A program made the translations under genes and the position numbers. From Cryptomeria japonica (Eukaryota; Streptophyta; Pinopsida; Cupressales; Cupressaceae), in contig NC_081408.1 of assembly GCF_030272615.1 (NCBI RefSeq), positions 62,184,614 to 62,248,613 on the forward strand: a stretch of 64,000 nt of DNA, read 5' to 3'. Positions 10,500-22,188 of the stretch are shown in pieces. The notes under the pieces were generated by a model. That model did not search any database. It was not told the origin of the DNA and worked only from the letters and a program-made list of their open reading frames with translations. Each line of letters opens with the position of its first letter. Within the stretch, counting starts at the first letter, position 1.

Positions 10500-12638
10500 C
10501 ATAATACAGAAGGAAAAGAGTGTGTTGTTTACTATATCTCTCGCACACTGGTGGGCTATGAACTCAATTACACACCTATTGAGCGAGCTTGCCTAGCAGT
10601 AATCTTAGTAGCCACTAAACTAAGGCACTATTTGTTAACACATAAAGTACAACTCATTGCAAAGATTGATCCACTAAAGTATTTACTTAGAAAAGCAGCA
10701 TTGACTAGTCGATTGGCCAAATGGGTGATGATTCTAAGTGAATTCGACATTGAGTATATGGACCATAAAGCTATCAAAGGTCAAGTTATTGTGGATCAGT
10801 TGGCCAATGCACCCCTCACAGGCGATCATCCTCTCATTTACAATTTTCCAGATGAAGAGCTATTCATGATCACAATAACACAACCATGGAAGCTATACTT
10901 TGATCGTTCATACACTAGGCATGGCTCAGGAACAGGCATTTTGTTTATCACACCTCAAGGTAATAGCATCCTAAAGTCTTATAGGCTCACATTTCCATGC
11001 ACCAACAACATCGTAGAGTATGAGGCCTTGATCATGGGACTCAGGTTAGCTATACAATGGAAATTATAAGAACTGCAAGTATATGGTGACTCACAACTGG
11101 TCATTCGACAAGCAACAAATGAATATTAGACCAAAGATGATAAACTCATGCCATATAAGCAAATGGTGGACACTTTAAAGACATCATTTACTACTATCAC
11201 TTTTGAGCAGATACCAAGAGATCAGAATCAAGCTGCTGATGCTATGGCTACCATCGCATCTCTCCTAGATCTTCCACAAAATTCAACATGCTACGAGTTC
11301 TTGGTAGAACAACTTTGGATTCCCGCTTATGATATCCCCGAATCCAAAATGATATGTCACCTTGGCGGTTCTAAATCCCCATGGTATGGTGAGTTCTACA
11401 CCTATCTCCGTGATCACACCCTTCCTCCCAACCAATCTAATAACCAACGTAAAACCTTCATTCGCCAAACTGCTCGATATACCATTGTTGCTGAAACCCT
11501 ATACCGACACAGTCTTGATGGTACTCTCCTTTGATGTCTGGAACAAGGTGAGATAACAAAGGCTTTGGAAGAGGTACATGAAGGAATTTGTGGGACTCAC
11601 TCAAGTGGTCCGTCACTAGCTAAGAAACTCATGCGTGTTGGATATTATTGGCCATCTATGGAAAAAGATTCTTACTACTTTGTCAGAAAATGCAAGAAAT
11701 GTCAAGTTCATGGTGACCTGATACATGCACCAGCCCAGGAACTACAACCAATCATGACACCATGGCATTTTTGTCAATGGGGTCTTGACCTTTTGGTTAA
11801 AATCCATCCATCTTCATCCAATGGCCATAAATTCATTATTACCGCCACCAAATATTTCACAAAGTGGATTGAAGCTGTTCCACTTACCCAAGTCACCAGC
11901 AAGCAGATCGCCTCATTCATCCTCAACTACATCATCTGTCGGTATGGTGTGCCCATGTCCATCATCACAGATAACGGTCTTCCTTTCAAAAATCAGGATG
12001 TCCATGAACTTTGTGAGAAATTTCATATCCAACTCCGCTTTTCCACTCCCTATTACCCACAAGGAAATGGTCAGGCCGAAGCATCCAATAAAAACATATA
12101 GAGAATCCTCAAGAAGACAGTCAATGTTGTTGGTCGTGATTGGCATGTTCAACTAAATCCAATGCTATGGGCATATCGAACTAGCATTTGAACCCCTACA
12201 GGTGCAACTCCTTATCCATTGGTCTATGGTGTAGAAGCTATCTTGCCTATTGAGGTCGAGATACCATCATTATGAGTTTCCTTGCATACTCTAATAGATG
12301 ATGACGCCTATAGAGTATCTCGTCTTCAGGACTTAGAGTTAATTGATGAGAAATGACAAGCTACATACAATCACCTCAAAGCCTATCAACAACGCCTGAG
12401 TAGAAGCTACAATCACCAAGTTAGATATCGTACATTTGAGGTAGGTGATCTTGTTCTATGAGAGAATCCTCACAACCAACCACACAGAGAACATTAGGGA
12501 AAGTTTGAATCAAACTGGCTGGGCCCATATGTTGTTACTGCTATTTTCGGGTCCAGGGCATATTAGTTGGCTACATCAGAAGGAGAACCGCTCGTAGATC
12601 CAATCAACAGCATGCACCTCAAATGGTTTCATACCTAA
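10500..12638 (+). pseudogene. Element B pol remnant: RNase H, second RNase H, integrase (many stops)
   Basis: One frame can be followed from the A junction to TAA 12636-12638 without a shift, but with about a dozen stops (for example 11067, 11532 and 12099). The first RNase H reads EGKECVVYYISRTL and ERACLAVILVATKLRHYLL. The second reads LYFDRSYTRHGSGTG, CTNNIVEYEAL, VYGDSQLVIRQ and NQAADAMATIA, so the DEDD set is still present. Integrase shows the zinc-binding HHCC (EEVHEGICGTH through KKCKKCQVH) and the core residues GLDLL, ITDNGLP and GNGQAEASNK. The tail ends GPYVVTAIFG... SMHLKWFHT, like element A. No functional protein can be made. Confidence 0.9.
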
Positions 12639-15136
12639 GTTGTCCAGAGTATCAGGCTCCCCTGCATACTAGAAAATACCAAAAACATTCAGAAAAATGT
12701 CCTGAAGAAATACAAAAACATTCAAAAAAAAAGGTAAAGAAAAATCATGCATCCAAATGGTGAACAACCACTCCAGTGGCACCTTGGGTAAGTGTGATGG
12801 TGAAAACCTGGCAAACAGGTGCCACTCGTAAAGCCAATAGCTCCAGTATCTTTCAGGCTCGTTGCGATCACATTCATACATACACTCATCCATCCATCCC
12901 AACCATGGCTTGTTATTTGATCTGCAATAAAGAGATAGTACTTCATGCGTCTTGCATCCCACTTTATCATAATCATGTCTACACTTGGGGGCAGTACCCT
13001 TTAAATCTAGTTGATGGAAGTGGATTCTACATTACTGGTGATTCATTGGCAAAAACATTCAAAAATGTCTCACAAAAGTCCAAAAACATCGAAAAACCAT
13101 CAAAAATCACACAAAAACATGGCAACACCTTGTACATACTTATACGTGCAAATACAAAACAAACATTGACATAATACTCATACGATGACCATTTATCAAT
13201 CAAACCACACAATCAACATCAACAATCAAACTGTCTTCAACAAGGATGCATCCTTCCTTATCAAAACAAAGACAAAAGTGACGTTTTCTTTGAGAAGAAA
13301 ATTATGTTAAGCCATCAAATACTTGGTTGATTTGTGAGTAATTCATTCGTTTATCTGTATCAGGATCTTTTAGCATTGTTTGTGTATCTTTGGTGCATTA
13401 TTTTGATGAAGTTTTGGGGCATGTCCTAATGGTGTCTACGTGGAAAGTTCACTAAGCTACATGATCTTATGCAAAATGAAGTCATAGATCACTACGGCTT
13501 GTTGACTACAGCGTATACCTCAACCATATGAGCATGAACCATTACCAAGGATCCTTATTCTTTATTCTTTATGTATATACTGTTTGTTTTCAGGTACAAT
13601 GCTCATTCTTTGGTTCCTCCTCATGCAAAATTGGATAAAGGTTTTATTTCTTAGTACAGTATGCACTTGTCTCGGGATATGATCAGCCTAAGATCAAGGA
13701 GGACAATCCAAGTCATGCATGAAAGGAGATAATCCTTTTTTGTTCCGCAAGCAATACTCTGGTTGACTTGACCCTTATATCAAGTCGTTTGTATTAACTT
13801 GCTATATAAAATCCATGAAAGGAATACTCAGGTCATCTTGAATCATTATGTCAAGATGCTTGTATTCTCTTCCAACATTTTAAAGCTCAATGATGAAAAT
13901 AGAGCACTATGGATCGTCATTTCATCTCATCTGTTTATATCTTGCATTTTGTTGCGTATCACCCACCCATTCATTTATTCATATATAGGCTTTTATATGC
14001 AAAAGTGACCATTAAAGCTGGTCTTGGATACAATCATGACCGAGTACTCTAATACATCATCAATGCATCATGCCAAGTCTCAAAAACCTTGCATTCCTCA
14101 TGGTCATATCATCATCACATTTAGTTGCATCTTGCATTAAGAACATTCATGTCATTTTTAACTTAACATTGCATATAGTTCATTTTTTAACATTAGTTTT
14201 CATTAATTATTTGCATTAATCATAACTAATTAGATTCATTCATGGGATCAAATTGTCTTTGATTATTTTAAATCATTTACTAGGCATTCATTTTGTATCA
14301 ATTATCCATCATCATTTCATCATCCTTTATCATTTATTATTGCATCCATTTATTTAGTGAAAAAGTGCATTCATTCATCCATTTATTAAAGTATCTTATT
14401 AGGCTCATTTTAGGATTCATTTCACATTACATTCATTATCCATTTTTTTAATTGCATTAAGGTGCAGTTATTAAAACCATAAGTTATAGTATCATCACAT
14501 TATCATATTTAAGCATTTAGCATCATAAATCCATTTGTTTTTCAACCATTAGTTCATACCATTATATATATTCATTATACATATGCATTCATTAAGGCAC
14601 TATCATATAAACATTTGTGCTTTACATTTTGTTTATCCATATTACATTCATCTAAAAACATCTAGATGTATATCCATACATAAAATCATTCATTCAACCA
14701 TTGCATTAACATCATCTCATAAATTATCATTGCATAGGAAACACCAAAATCCTATTCATAAATCATCATAAGCATACATCATCATCATGTCTTTACATGC
14801 ATAAAGCATTACATCAAAAATCAAAACATATCATACATATATAAACCTGCATTCATATGTCAGTCTCCCACATCATAAATCATCACCAAAACATGCATAT
14901 AAGAAACATCTCATCAAATGCATACATGTACACAAATCCATCTAAGCAATAACCCATCATCCTACATAAACATCCATACATATCAATTGCATATCATCAA
15001 AATATGGGATCTCCTCATATATATCATCTCATATATCAGAGTACAATGAAGTCTACAAAATCGGCTACCAAGAGCCATCCAAGATATAGTCCAACAAATA
15101 AACAATGATACAATACATATATGCAAAAATGCTCTC
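12639..15136. other. Element B spacer between pol and antisense gene
   Basis: This is about 2.5 kb of AT-rich DNA. It includes a purine patch (cacttgggggcag) near 12983 and a stretch from about 14080 to 15000 made largely of cat/att-rich runs (CATCAT, CATTCATT). Open frames here are short and have no protein-like composition. Confidence 0.6.
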
Positions 15137-17815
15137 TCAAATGCCACTCTGGCCAGATGTTATACCACCACCACCATCTCCACCTGCTCTCCCACTAGTG
15201 CCTGCACCACTGGATCCATCTCTCCCTGGAGGCCTCATCGAACCACCACTCCCTCCTATATCCCCTAATCTCTCCCTCTATAGAGGACCCATCACACCCC
15301 CACTGCTCTACGCCCTCTGCGATCGCTCTAATCTGGCCTGCCACATCTGAGAATAGCTAAGAGCTCGCTGACTAACTAGCACCACCTGCTCATATAAACC
15401 CCGCCAGTAATCTATCTCTGCCTGTGCTTGCCGCATCTCCCTCATCACCTCCCCCGTAGGACCCTGTGCTCCTACTCCGACCCAAACTCTCTCCTACAGC
15501 TCGACCAATCTATCCACTGCACTATCCCTCTCCTGTAGCACCACCGCTAGCTCTGACTCCCATGCAAATAGCTGCACGTCCCTAGCTGCCACCTCTGCCT
15601 CCAAATCCTCTATCCGAGTCTGCAAGCGTACTATCATATGATCCCGTAGATCTCTAGTGGCTCCCTCCCTAGTATCCATCGCTACCTCACCTGTACCACC
15701 CTCTCCAGTAGTCCCCTCCCCTCTGTCCATCGGGATCTCCCTCTCCATCCCCCTCCCACTCAGCTGAACTCCTCTCGGTACCAATGGTCCTTGTGATATC
15801 TATAGAGGTAGTCCACCTCTCCCTCTCTGCTAACTTCGCATCCCCAACCCACCACCTCCTCTACCACCTCCTCCTCCTCCTCCACCTCCTCCTCCACCTC
15901 CTCCACCTGCCCTGGGTCCTCGACCTCTTTCTCTCCTCCATCTCCGTCCCCTCTCATCCTCAAAATCTGGGATTGGCTCTGCTAAATCCGATATCCGTAG
16001 GATTGGGTGCACTGCCTGGTACTGCGTATACTCATCTGTAACACCTGCATCTATGATCCTCGGTCGTATATCCCATGGTCTCGCCTGTAGTGTTCGGAAC
16101 TCTACTAGTGCCTGATCATATGGTAGCACTAGACCCCATGCGTACCTCTCTCGAATAACCCGAGCATACTCTCTTGATCCACTAGGCAGTCCCTGCTGCC
16201 ATCCAAACTGTCTCAGCACTCTCCCAGGCACTTGTCTCTCCACATGATATGAGGTCCTCCCAATGAGGAATCAAGTCATAAACACATACAGCAGTGCCTC
16301 TATGTCATCATCCTATGGCTCACACTCCAAGTATGGCTGCCATATCACTACATCTAGATCATCTAATGCTCACCGCCACCACTCTAACTTCCCCAGGTGA
16401 GGCTGACTCATCATGCTGCTATACATGAACATGTACGACTGATCTACCACATGGAATCTTAGACTCACCGGTCGAGTCATTGGTAGGTGCTGCCAAGCCC
16501 AAATATGCAGCAGTGTCATGCCCACTGCTAAGGAACCCCTCTCCCAGTACACCACCTCATGGAGCTCCTAGTACAAGTGCGCTAGCACGCATGGCCCCCA
16601 CGCAAAATGGATCCCCTCGGCAACCATCATCTTGATCACCTGCCCCCATCCCACAGCCAAACCATGTGATTTCCTATCCAAACAAAGAAGTCCTCCCACG
16701 ATACTTGATAAAACTGTTGGAAGAGGCTCATATAAGGTTGCTATCTCCTCCCAAGCAATGGAGCCATCATCAATGAAAACGTCCTCATCAAAAATCCTCT
16801 GAACTGCAAGGGTCCCCCAGGATCTATCATATGTGACCAGCTTCCCCCGAATCAGAATCCATAGGATGTGCCATACATCCTCTAGGGTCACTGTCATCTC
16901 CCCCTGTGCCAAATGGAAGGTGCACGTCTCGCTGTGCCACCGCTCTGCTAATGCTATGATCAATCTGTGATTCATACGAATCACGAGCATATGAATCACC
17001 TCATATAGTCTAGTTGCGGCAATGCAATCAATGTCCACCTCGGTCAATCGATCCGCAACCCCTGTGTTGTAGGATGTCACTTGTGTAACTGCAACACGCC
17101 TAGCTCCTCCTGCACATGGACATTCATCAATCACCATCAGTTGTTTTGTTTTTAAACTTTCTTAAGTTTAAACCTAGACTATCATCAGATACTTTGATCA
17201 AGTATCTTCGGGTCTCAACAGGTAAGCAATCATGGCCATCTAGTCTTCAATGGGCATTTATCCTAACAAATGACCTAAGTCTCATTAGGCTGCTATGGTT
17301 CAAAACAACTCCCACTTCACCTCACCATCCATCCATCATTGGCATCGGGAGATTTTCTTCATCCAAACTGGGGCATCTCTTTATCCTAAAAACAATAGTG
17401 CTACAACCCTAACACAAGTGCTCAATCAGCTATCCCATAGTGCTCAAACTACAAGTGCGCTAAAACCACTACACAATAGCGCTAATCAAGATCAATAGCG
17501 CTCAAATAATCCCTCAATTGCGCTTATTCATCAATAGCGCCTAAACTTGCATACAATAGCACTAAAAACAACCAAAAGCGCTCAAACAAAGGGGCAATAG
17601 TGCCATTGCGACATAGTAGCACTAGTTAATGGAGCAAAAGCACTAAAACCGTAGTTCCAGCGCTCTTGCTCTGACTCGACTTGGACTCAGCTAAAAACGT
17701 ATCAAAAATGCATAAAAATTAAAATTTTGAATTTGTGTACCGCTGGTCCGTAGTCGTCTGGGTGCTGGAACCGTCGGACTTGCTCAAATCTGTGCTCTGG
17801 AATTGGTATCGGCAT
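15137..17815 (-). pseudogene. Antisense plant-mobile-domain (PMD) gene in element B, broken by stops
   Basis: On the minus strand a single frame runs from about 17137 to TGA 15139-15137 with several stops. The PMD core is clear: ALAERWHSETCTFHLA, GEMTVTLEDVWHILWILI and GPCVLAHLY, then a region with VRERYAWGLVLPYDQAL-like text. A long glycine run (about 15846-15905), a coiled coil (TRIEDLEAEVAARDVQLFAW) and a proline/glycine-rich tail follow. An upstream exon is proposed at 17815-17741 (ATG, 25 codons) with a GTACAC donor. The acceptor may be CGTGTTGCAG near 17100-17091, the same wording as in element A, but frame is not kept there, so this join is tentative. Position and orientation match the PMD gene of element A; the linker differs (glycine instead of acidic). 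Confidence 0.68.
17385..17670. repeat. Interspersed array of TAGCGC-like motifs in element B
   Basis: AATAGCGCT-like words, with variants such as ATAGTGCT, AGTGCGCT and ATAGCACT, recur at irregular spacings of roughly 12-30 bp, at least 15 times. The variants are what C-to-T and G-to-A changes at CpG would make of an AGCGC core. On the minus strand the array lies in the proposed first intron of the antisense PMD gene. Confidence 0.8.
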
Positions 17816-18227
17816 CCTAACTGGTGCTTGCTCCTCCAAAAGGTCCCTATCAGAGCTCTGGTTTCACACTGGTCACGGTCACAAATGATCTTGTTTTCAC
17901 CCCTTTCACCCCATTTATACCCTTCGCCGTCACCGTAACTTCCCCCTGCTCACCGCCATAGTCCACGTGAACTTCCCGAGACCCCATTTCTCCAATTTTC
18001 CCTTGATTTCTTCTATTTTTCACCCGTATGGCTAACTTCTTCTCTTCTAATACCCTGCCAGTTTTCATTCTTTTTCGACAGATTGCCCAATTTTTTGAAA
18101 TTTTTCGGCCCATCTCTCTTGGGGAGATACCACCTATTAAATTTACATTTTATGGGGCATTTATTCGCACCAGTTTTTCTTTCTTTGAAACAACGCGATA
18201 AACTGCACCATCACAAAGAAGTGCAAA
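17816..18227. other. Element B region before its LTR, with possible polypurine tract
   Basis: No coding frame is supported. The last bases before the LTR, CACAAAGAAGTGCAAA (18212-18227), are purine-rich and occupy the place of the element A polypurine tract, though the match is weak. Confidence 0.5.
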
Positions 18228-19612
18228 TGTAGCCACACAAATCTGTCCAGCTTAATTAAATAAATATTCGCTATTTATTTGATTAAAAATCCACTAGTCA
18301 TCAATTAATTAAATTAATATTTAATTAATTCATCTCCAAACATTCTCTTATTAATTAAATAAATTATTCAATTTATTTTAATTAATTCATTAAAATCAAA
18401 TTCCAATCAATTAAATAAATAAAATCAATTTATTTAATTCAATCCCCTATTCCTCTTTTAAATAAATTAAATAAAACATTTATTTAAATTATTATCTACC
18501 CCCCACTTGCATTTTCCTACAAATGCAACTTGCACACATTTATTGAAATAAATGAATTTTTATTTTAATAAAATCCTATTTTCTCTCAGCCACCAAATCC
18601 ACTTGCAAAATCTAATCCCCTTCTAGATTCTTCTAACCCCTTCCTAATTAGCCTAATCCATCCCCTAATTATTGTCACATTCCTAAGAAAAATAGAGTTA
18701 CTTCTCAAAGACTCCAAAGTCTTTGAAAAGCATTTAATGCTTTGTATGTTCAACAAATTAACCCCCAAAGTCTTCCAAGACCACTAATGGCTCTTACATG
18801 ACCATTTATGGCTCTTACATAACCATTTATGGTTATTTCAAACTTGTCTCCCCAAATATTTATTGTTTTGACCATATTCATCCATTTCACATTTGCACAA
18901 GAAGTTATCCATTGGATAAAAGCTTTATTCTTTGAATAAAGAGTTTATTCATTCAACCAACCTTGACTTTAACTCCCAAGGTCATATCAAGCATTTAATG
19001 CTTATTCCCTCTCCTCTCAACCTATCTCACATTGACACTTGTCATCCTGGGATTGGGTTGAAAGCTCTCACATGGATTTGAAATCATTCAATCCTGACCC
19101 TTGTTGAGATTGCTCAATCTCAACCATTCATTGCTCCATTTTTCCTATAAATAGAGTCCATTTCTTCATAATCCAGATCCTGAAAACTTGTATGCATTTA
19201 ACCTATAGGCATTTTAAGAGAGCATTTAACATAGCAAACTTATGTATTGTCATTTTGGTTAAAATAAATCATTTTAGCATCAATAGCTTAATATTAGCTT
19301 TTTATTTTACATTTAGAGCAATATTACAATCTCAATCCTCGATAAGCATCCATAGTGCAAAAAGCTGCTGAGAGCTACACTATTTTGGAACTTGGAGAGG
19401 AGAGGAACAAGGGAGAAGGAGCTAAGAGCATGTTAGGAGGTATTTGGAGATGCCTCATCATATTTGCTTCTTTAGTTAAATATACTTTCATGTTTTCAGT
19501 GTCTCTCTTGATATACCTATTTAGATTAGTTTTTGATTGACTAACACTAACGATTTTCTAGTTTCTTGTGTTGTTTATCATTGACTAACCTTGTCCATTT
19601 TGCAGGGCATCA
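18228..19612 (+). mobile_element. LTR of element B (B-type LTR), probable 3' LTR
   Basis: It starts TGTAGCCACACAAATC and ends GGGCATCA. A second copy with the same ends lies at 47892-49341, and a diverged relative forms the 5' LTR of element F (34883-36295). The flanks (GCAAA before, GTGAT after) do not match, which fits a 3' LTR with the internal region on its left rather than a solo LTR. TATAAATAG is at 19146-19154. About 18776-18836 holds a short tandem repeat (ACCATTTATGGCTCTTACAT). An AT-rich run of TTAATTAAAT words fills the first 250 bp. Confidence 0.85.
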
Positions 19613-21674
19613 GTGATAAATCAAATATTTTCTTCCTTAATACATCACAACTAGTTGAGCATAGGTTGCAATCCTTTTGGGGATTTAGGACTGGAAATCT
19701 TCCATGTACTTACCTTGGGATTCCTTTCTTTGTTAAACAGGATAAGATTGGTTTTTGGGATAAGATTATTTCAGTCATTTCTAAAAGAATTCTCTCATGG
19801 AACCATAGATGGTTAACTTTGGCGGGTAAAATTGTTCTCATCAAGTCTGTTTTGAATGTTGTTCCCATATATCTCATGTCTATTTTGAAGTCTCCAAAAG
19901 TAGTTATTGTTAGTTTACAGGATACCCTTAGAGATTTTCTTTGGAACAATAATAAAGATGGCAAGAAAAAATTCCCTTTAGTTGCATGGGATAAGGTATA
20001 TTTGCCTAAGGAACTTGGAGGAATAGGAATTCGAAGTCTAGAGAATCAGAATTTAGCCTTAGGTGCTAAGTTGGTTTGGAATTTATATGACAAGCCTAGC
20101 TCCTTATGGTCACAGATTATGTTTGTCAAATATTTAAATAATGGACCAAGAGAGTACATTTTTAAAGTCTCAAATTTGCCTTCGGATTCTACCATTTGGA
20201 ATTTCCTTTGTAAATGTAGATCAGTTATTTTGCCTCATCTCTCATGGATTGTTCACAATGGTAGAAAGGTTAGATTTTGGGATGAAGTATGGAATGGATA
20301 CACACCTTTGGTGAATATTAGGGATTGGTCTCCTTTGATCACTATTCTTTCCTCCCTTTGGGGTATTTTTGTAGCAGATTATTTTGAAATTGTGACTAGT
20401 GGACCCCTTAAGCTAGCTAGATGGAAGTCAATTGATCTCTTAGATGTTGATCAAAGTATGAAATTAGATTATGAGAATATTTTGGGGGATAGAATTGTAT
20501 TTCTTTCTGATTTTGAGGATGAACTTATTTGGACAAAGAATATTTCTGGCAAGTACATTGTTAAAGATGGTTACAACTCTCTTATGGTTGCTAAAGATTT
20601 GTCATCCTAGCCTTATAAGTTGTTTTGGCATTCAGCTTGTCTTCCTAAAGTTGGAGCCTTTGCTTGGTTGGCAGTTCAGGATAGAGTCCTTACAAGTATG
20701 CAACTTGATAAGCTTGGTATTACTACTATTTTCCCTTCTGTCCTTTGTAACAAAGATTTGGAATCTTCTTCACACTTGTTCCTACATTGTGATTATGCTT
20801 ATGAATGTTGGTAGTGGTTGTTTGAGAAGTTAAATATATCCTTTATTATTGGTAAGGATCTCATTTCCCATTTTAGATCTTGGCCCTTTATGTTTGCCTC
20901 ATCTTTTTATGCATGCCTTTGGATCATACCTCCATCTATTATGATTTGGAATATTTGGCTAGAGCGAAACAATAGGATATTTAAAAAAACAAGTTCTCCT
21001 GTGTCTAAGGTTCTATTAAAATTGAGTCTTCAATCTCTGAGGTTGCTTTGTCATTTATTTATAAGAATTTGGACAATCTTACTTCTTTTTCACACTAGGA
21101 TAGTAGAGTTACTAGAGCTTGGAAGATGTTGTCAGTTTTACCCTCTCATGGTTCAATTTTGTAAAAGAATGATGCAATAGGTAAGAGATGCTCTGCTAGA
21201 TGGAAACCTCCTCTAAAGGGGTACTTTAAACTGAATTTTGATGGGGCCTCTCATGGTAACCCTGGGCCGGCTGGGGTAGGCATGGTAATTTATGATCACA
21301 TTGCAAATTTTATTTGAGCTAAGTGTCATGCTATTAGTTTTAAAACTAACAATTATGCAGAATTTCATGCTTTGTCTTTTGGATTGGATATGGCAATCTC
21401 TTTGGGAATTAAGGACTTAATAATTGAAGGTGATTCTATGGTGATTATTCAATGTGTTATGAAAAGGAAATCAAATTGTTGGAATTTGCGGTATATACTT
21501 GATCTAATTTTACAAAAATTAGAATTGTTTGAATCTTTTTTGTTATCCCATTGCTACAGAGAAGTTAATAAGATTGCAAATTATTTGGAAAATTTAGCCA
21601 TTGATAGCAATGCTAATCAGCAAGAGGTGGGTTTTGAGGAAATTCCTTCTAGGGTATGGGAAGGTTTGCAGTAA
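19613..21674 (+). pseudogene. LINE ORF2 remnant: RT C-terminus, zf-RVT and RNase H
   Basis: One frame reads KSNIFFLNTS, TYLGIPFFVKQDK, SWNHRWLTLAGKI, then LVAWDKVYLPKELGGIGI, all typical of plant L1 reverse transcriptases. Stops occur at 20608 (TAG) and 20815 (TAG). The zinc-binding RT segment follows (LFWHSACLPKVGAFAWLA, then SSHLFLHCDYAYECW). A frameshift near 21020 leads to RNase H: LNFDGASHGNPGPAGVG (Asp), NNYAEFHALSFGLD (Glu), IEGDSMVIIQ (Asp). The last catalytic Asp is replaced by Asn (KIANYLENLAI). The frame ends at about 21674. It is not functional. Confidence 0.88.
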
Positions 21675-22188
21675 TAGTTATGTGATTTTCTTGAGTAATG
21701 TTGATGTAAAATTTTATGATGATAATTATTCCCACTTTCCCCTTTCATTTCAAGTATTCATGTTCGTTGTCTGGAGGAGTGTTCGAGCTCATGGTATTTG
21801 ATACAATAGTGTTTTTCCAAAGGTTTTTTGATACTTTGTTTTTTGGCAAGAAGGTTTTTTGGCTCATGGGATTTGGCACAAGCCTTTGGAAAATTTTGTC
21901 TTCTTCCATTGAAAGAAACTGTGGAGTCTACATTTGAAAATTATATGGGCTCTATGTAAAACTGATATTATATGTGTTGTGACCACATTTTGTATGTGGT
22001 TTTGCATGAGGTGTATAAACTAATCTGCTAGATACTATAGGTTTATTTTATGAGCTGTGACCAGAGGTTTTCTTCCCAGGGTTCTTTCCTTTGGTATGCT
22101 CTTTGAATCCTGTGTAAAAAATAAAATAAAATAATATTAATAAAAAAGTTTAGTGGAATAATCCACTTTTATTGAAAAAAAAAAAATA
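19613..22188 (+). mobile_element. L1-like LINE, 3' half (cut on its left by element B)
   Basis: The sequence begins abruptly inside the RT domain at the end of the B LTR and finishes in A-rich sequence (about 22118-22188, ending in a 12-13 A run). It contains RT C-terminus, a zinc-binding RT region and an RNase H. The 5' part should lie upstream of element B, with GTGAT as the expected target duplication. Confidence 0.85.

Larger units (their letters stand above)
10500..19612 (+). mobile_element. Element B: Ty3/gypsy (Tat-type), interrupted by element A
   Basis: Visible parts are pol from RNase H to integrase (10500-12638), a long spacer, an antisense PMD gene (17815-15137) and an LTR at 18228-19612. 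Its missing 5' half should lie upstream of element A, outside the window. Its pol is closer to element F than to A (shared wording such as GSGxGILFITP in RNase H), and its LTR is related to the F LTR. The insertion cut a LINE, whose reading resumes at 19613. Many stops show it is older than A, as nesting also requires. Confidence 0.85.

Noticed and set aside
12980-12995. Purine patch CTTGGGGGCAG as element B polypurine tract
   Set aside because: No LTR start follows; the LTR of B begins more than 5 kb later.
15784-16041. Plus-strand Leu/His-rich frame and minus-strand Glu/Val-rich frame
   Set aside because: Both are off-frame readings of the GGN glycine run of the element B antisense gene.
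17385-17670. Motif array as a CRISPR array
   Set aside because: Words are about 8-10 bp, irregularly spaced and in a plant retroelement; no repeat-spacer structure.
18228-19612. B-type LTR read as a solo LTR
   Set aside because: Flanks GCAAA and GTGAT do not match, and B pol plus the antisense gene lie immediately to the left; a 3' LTR explains it better.
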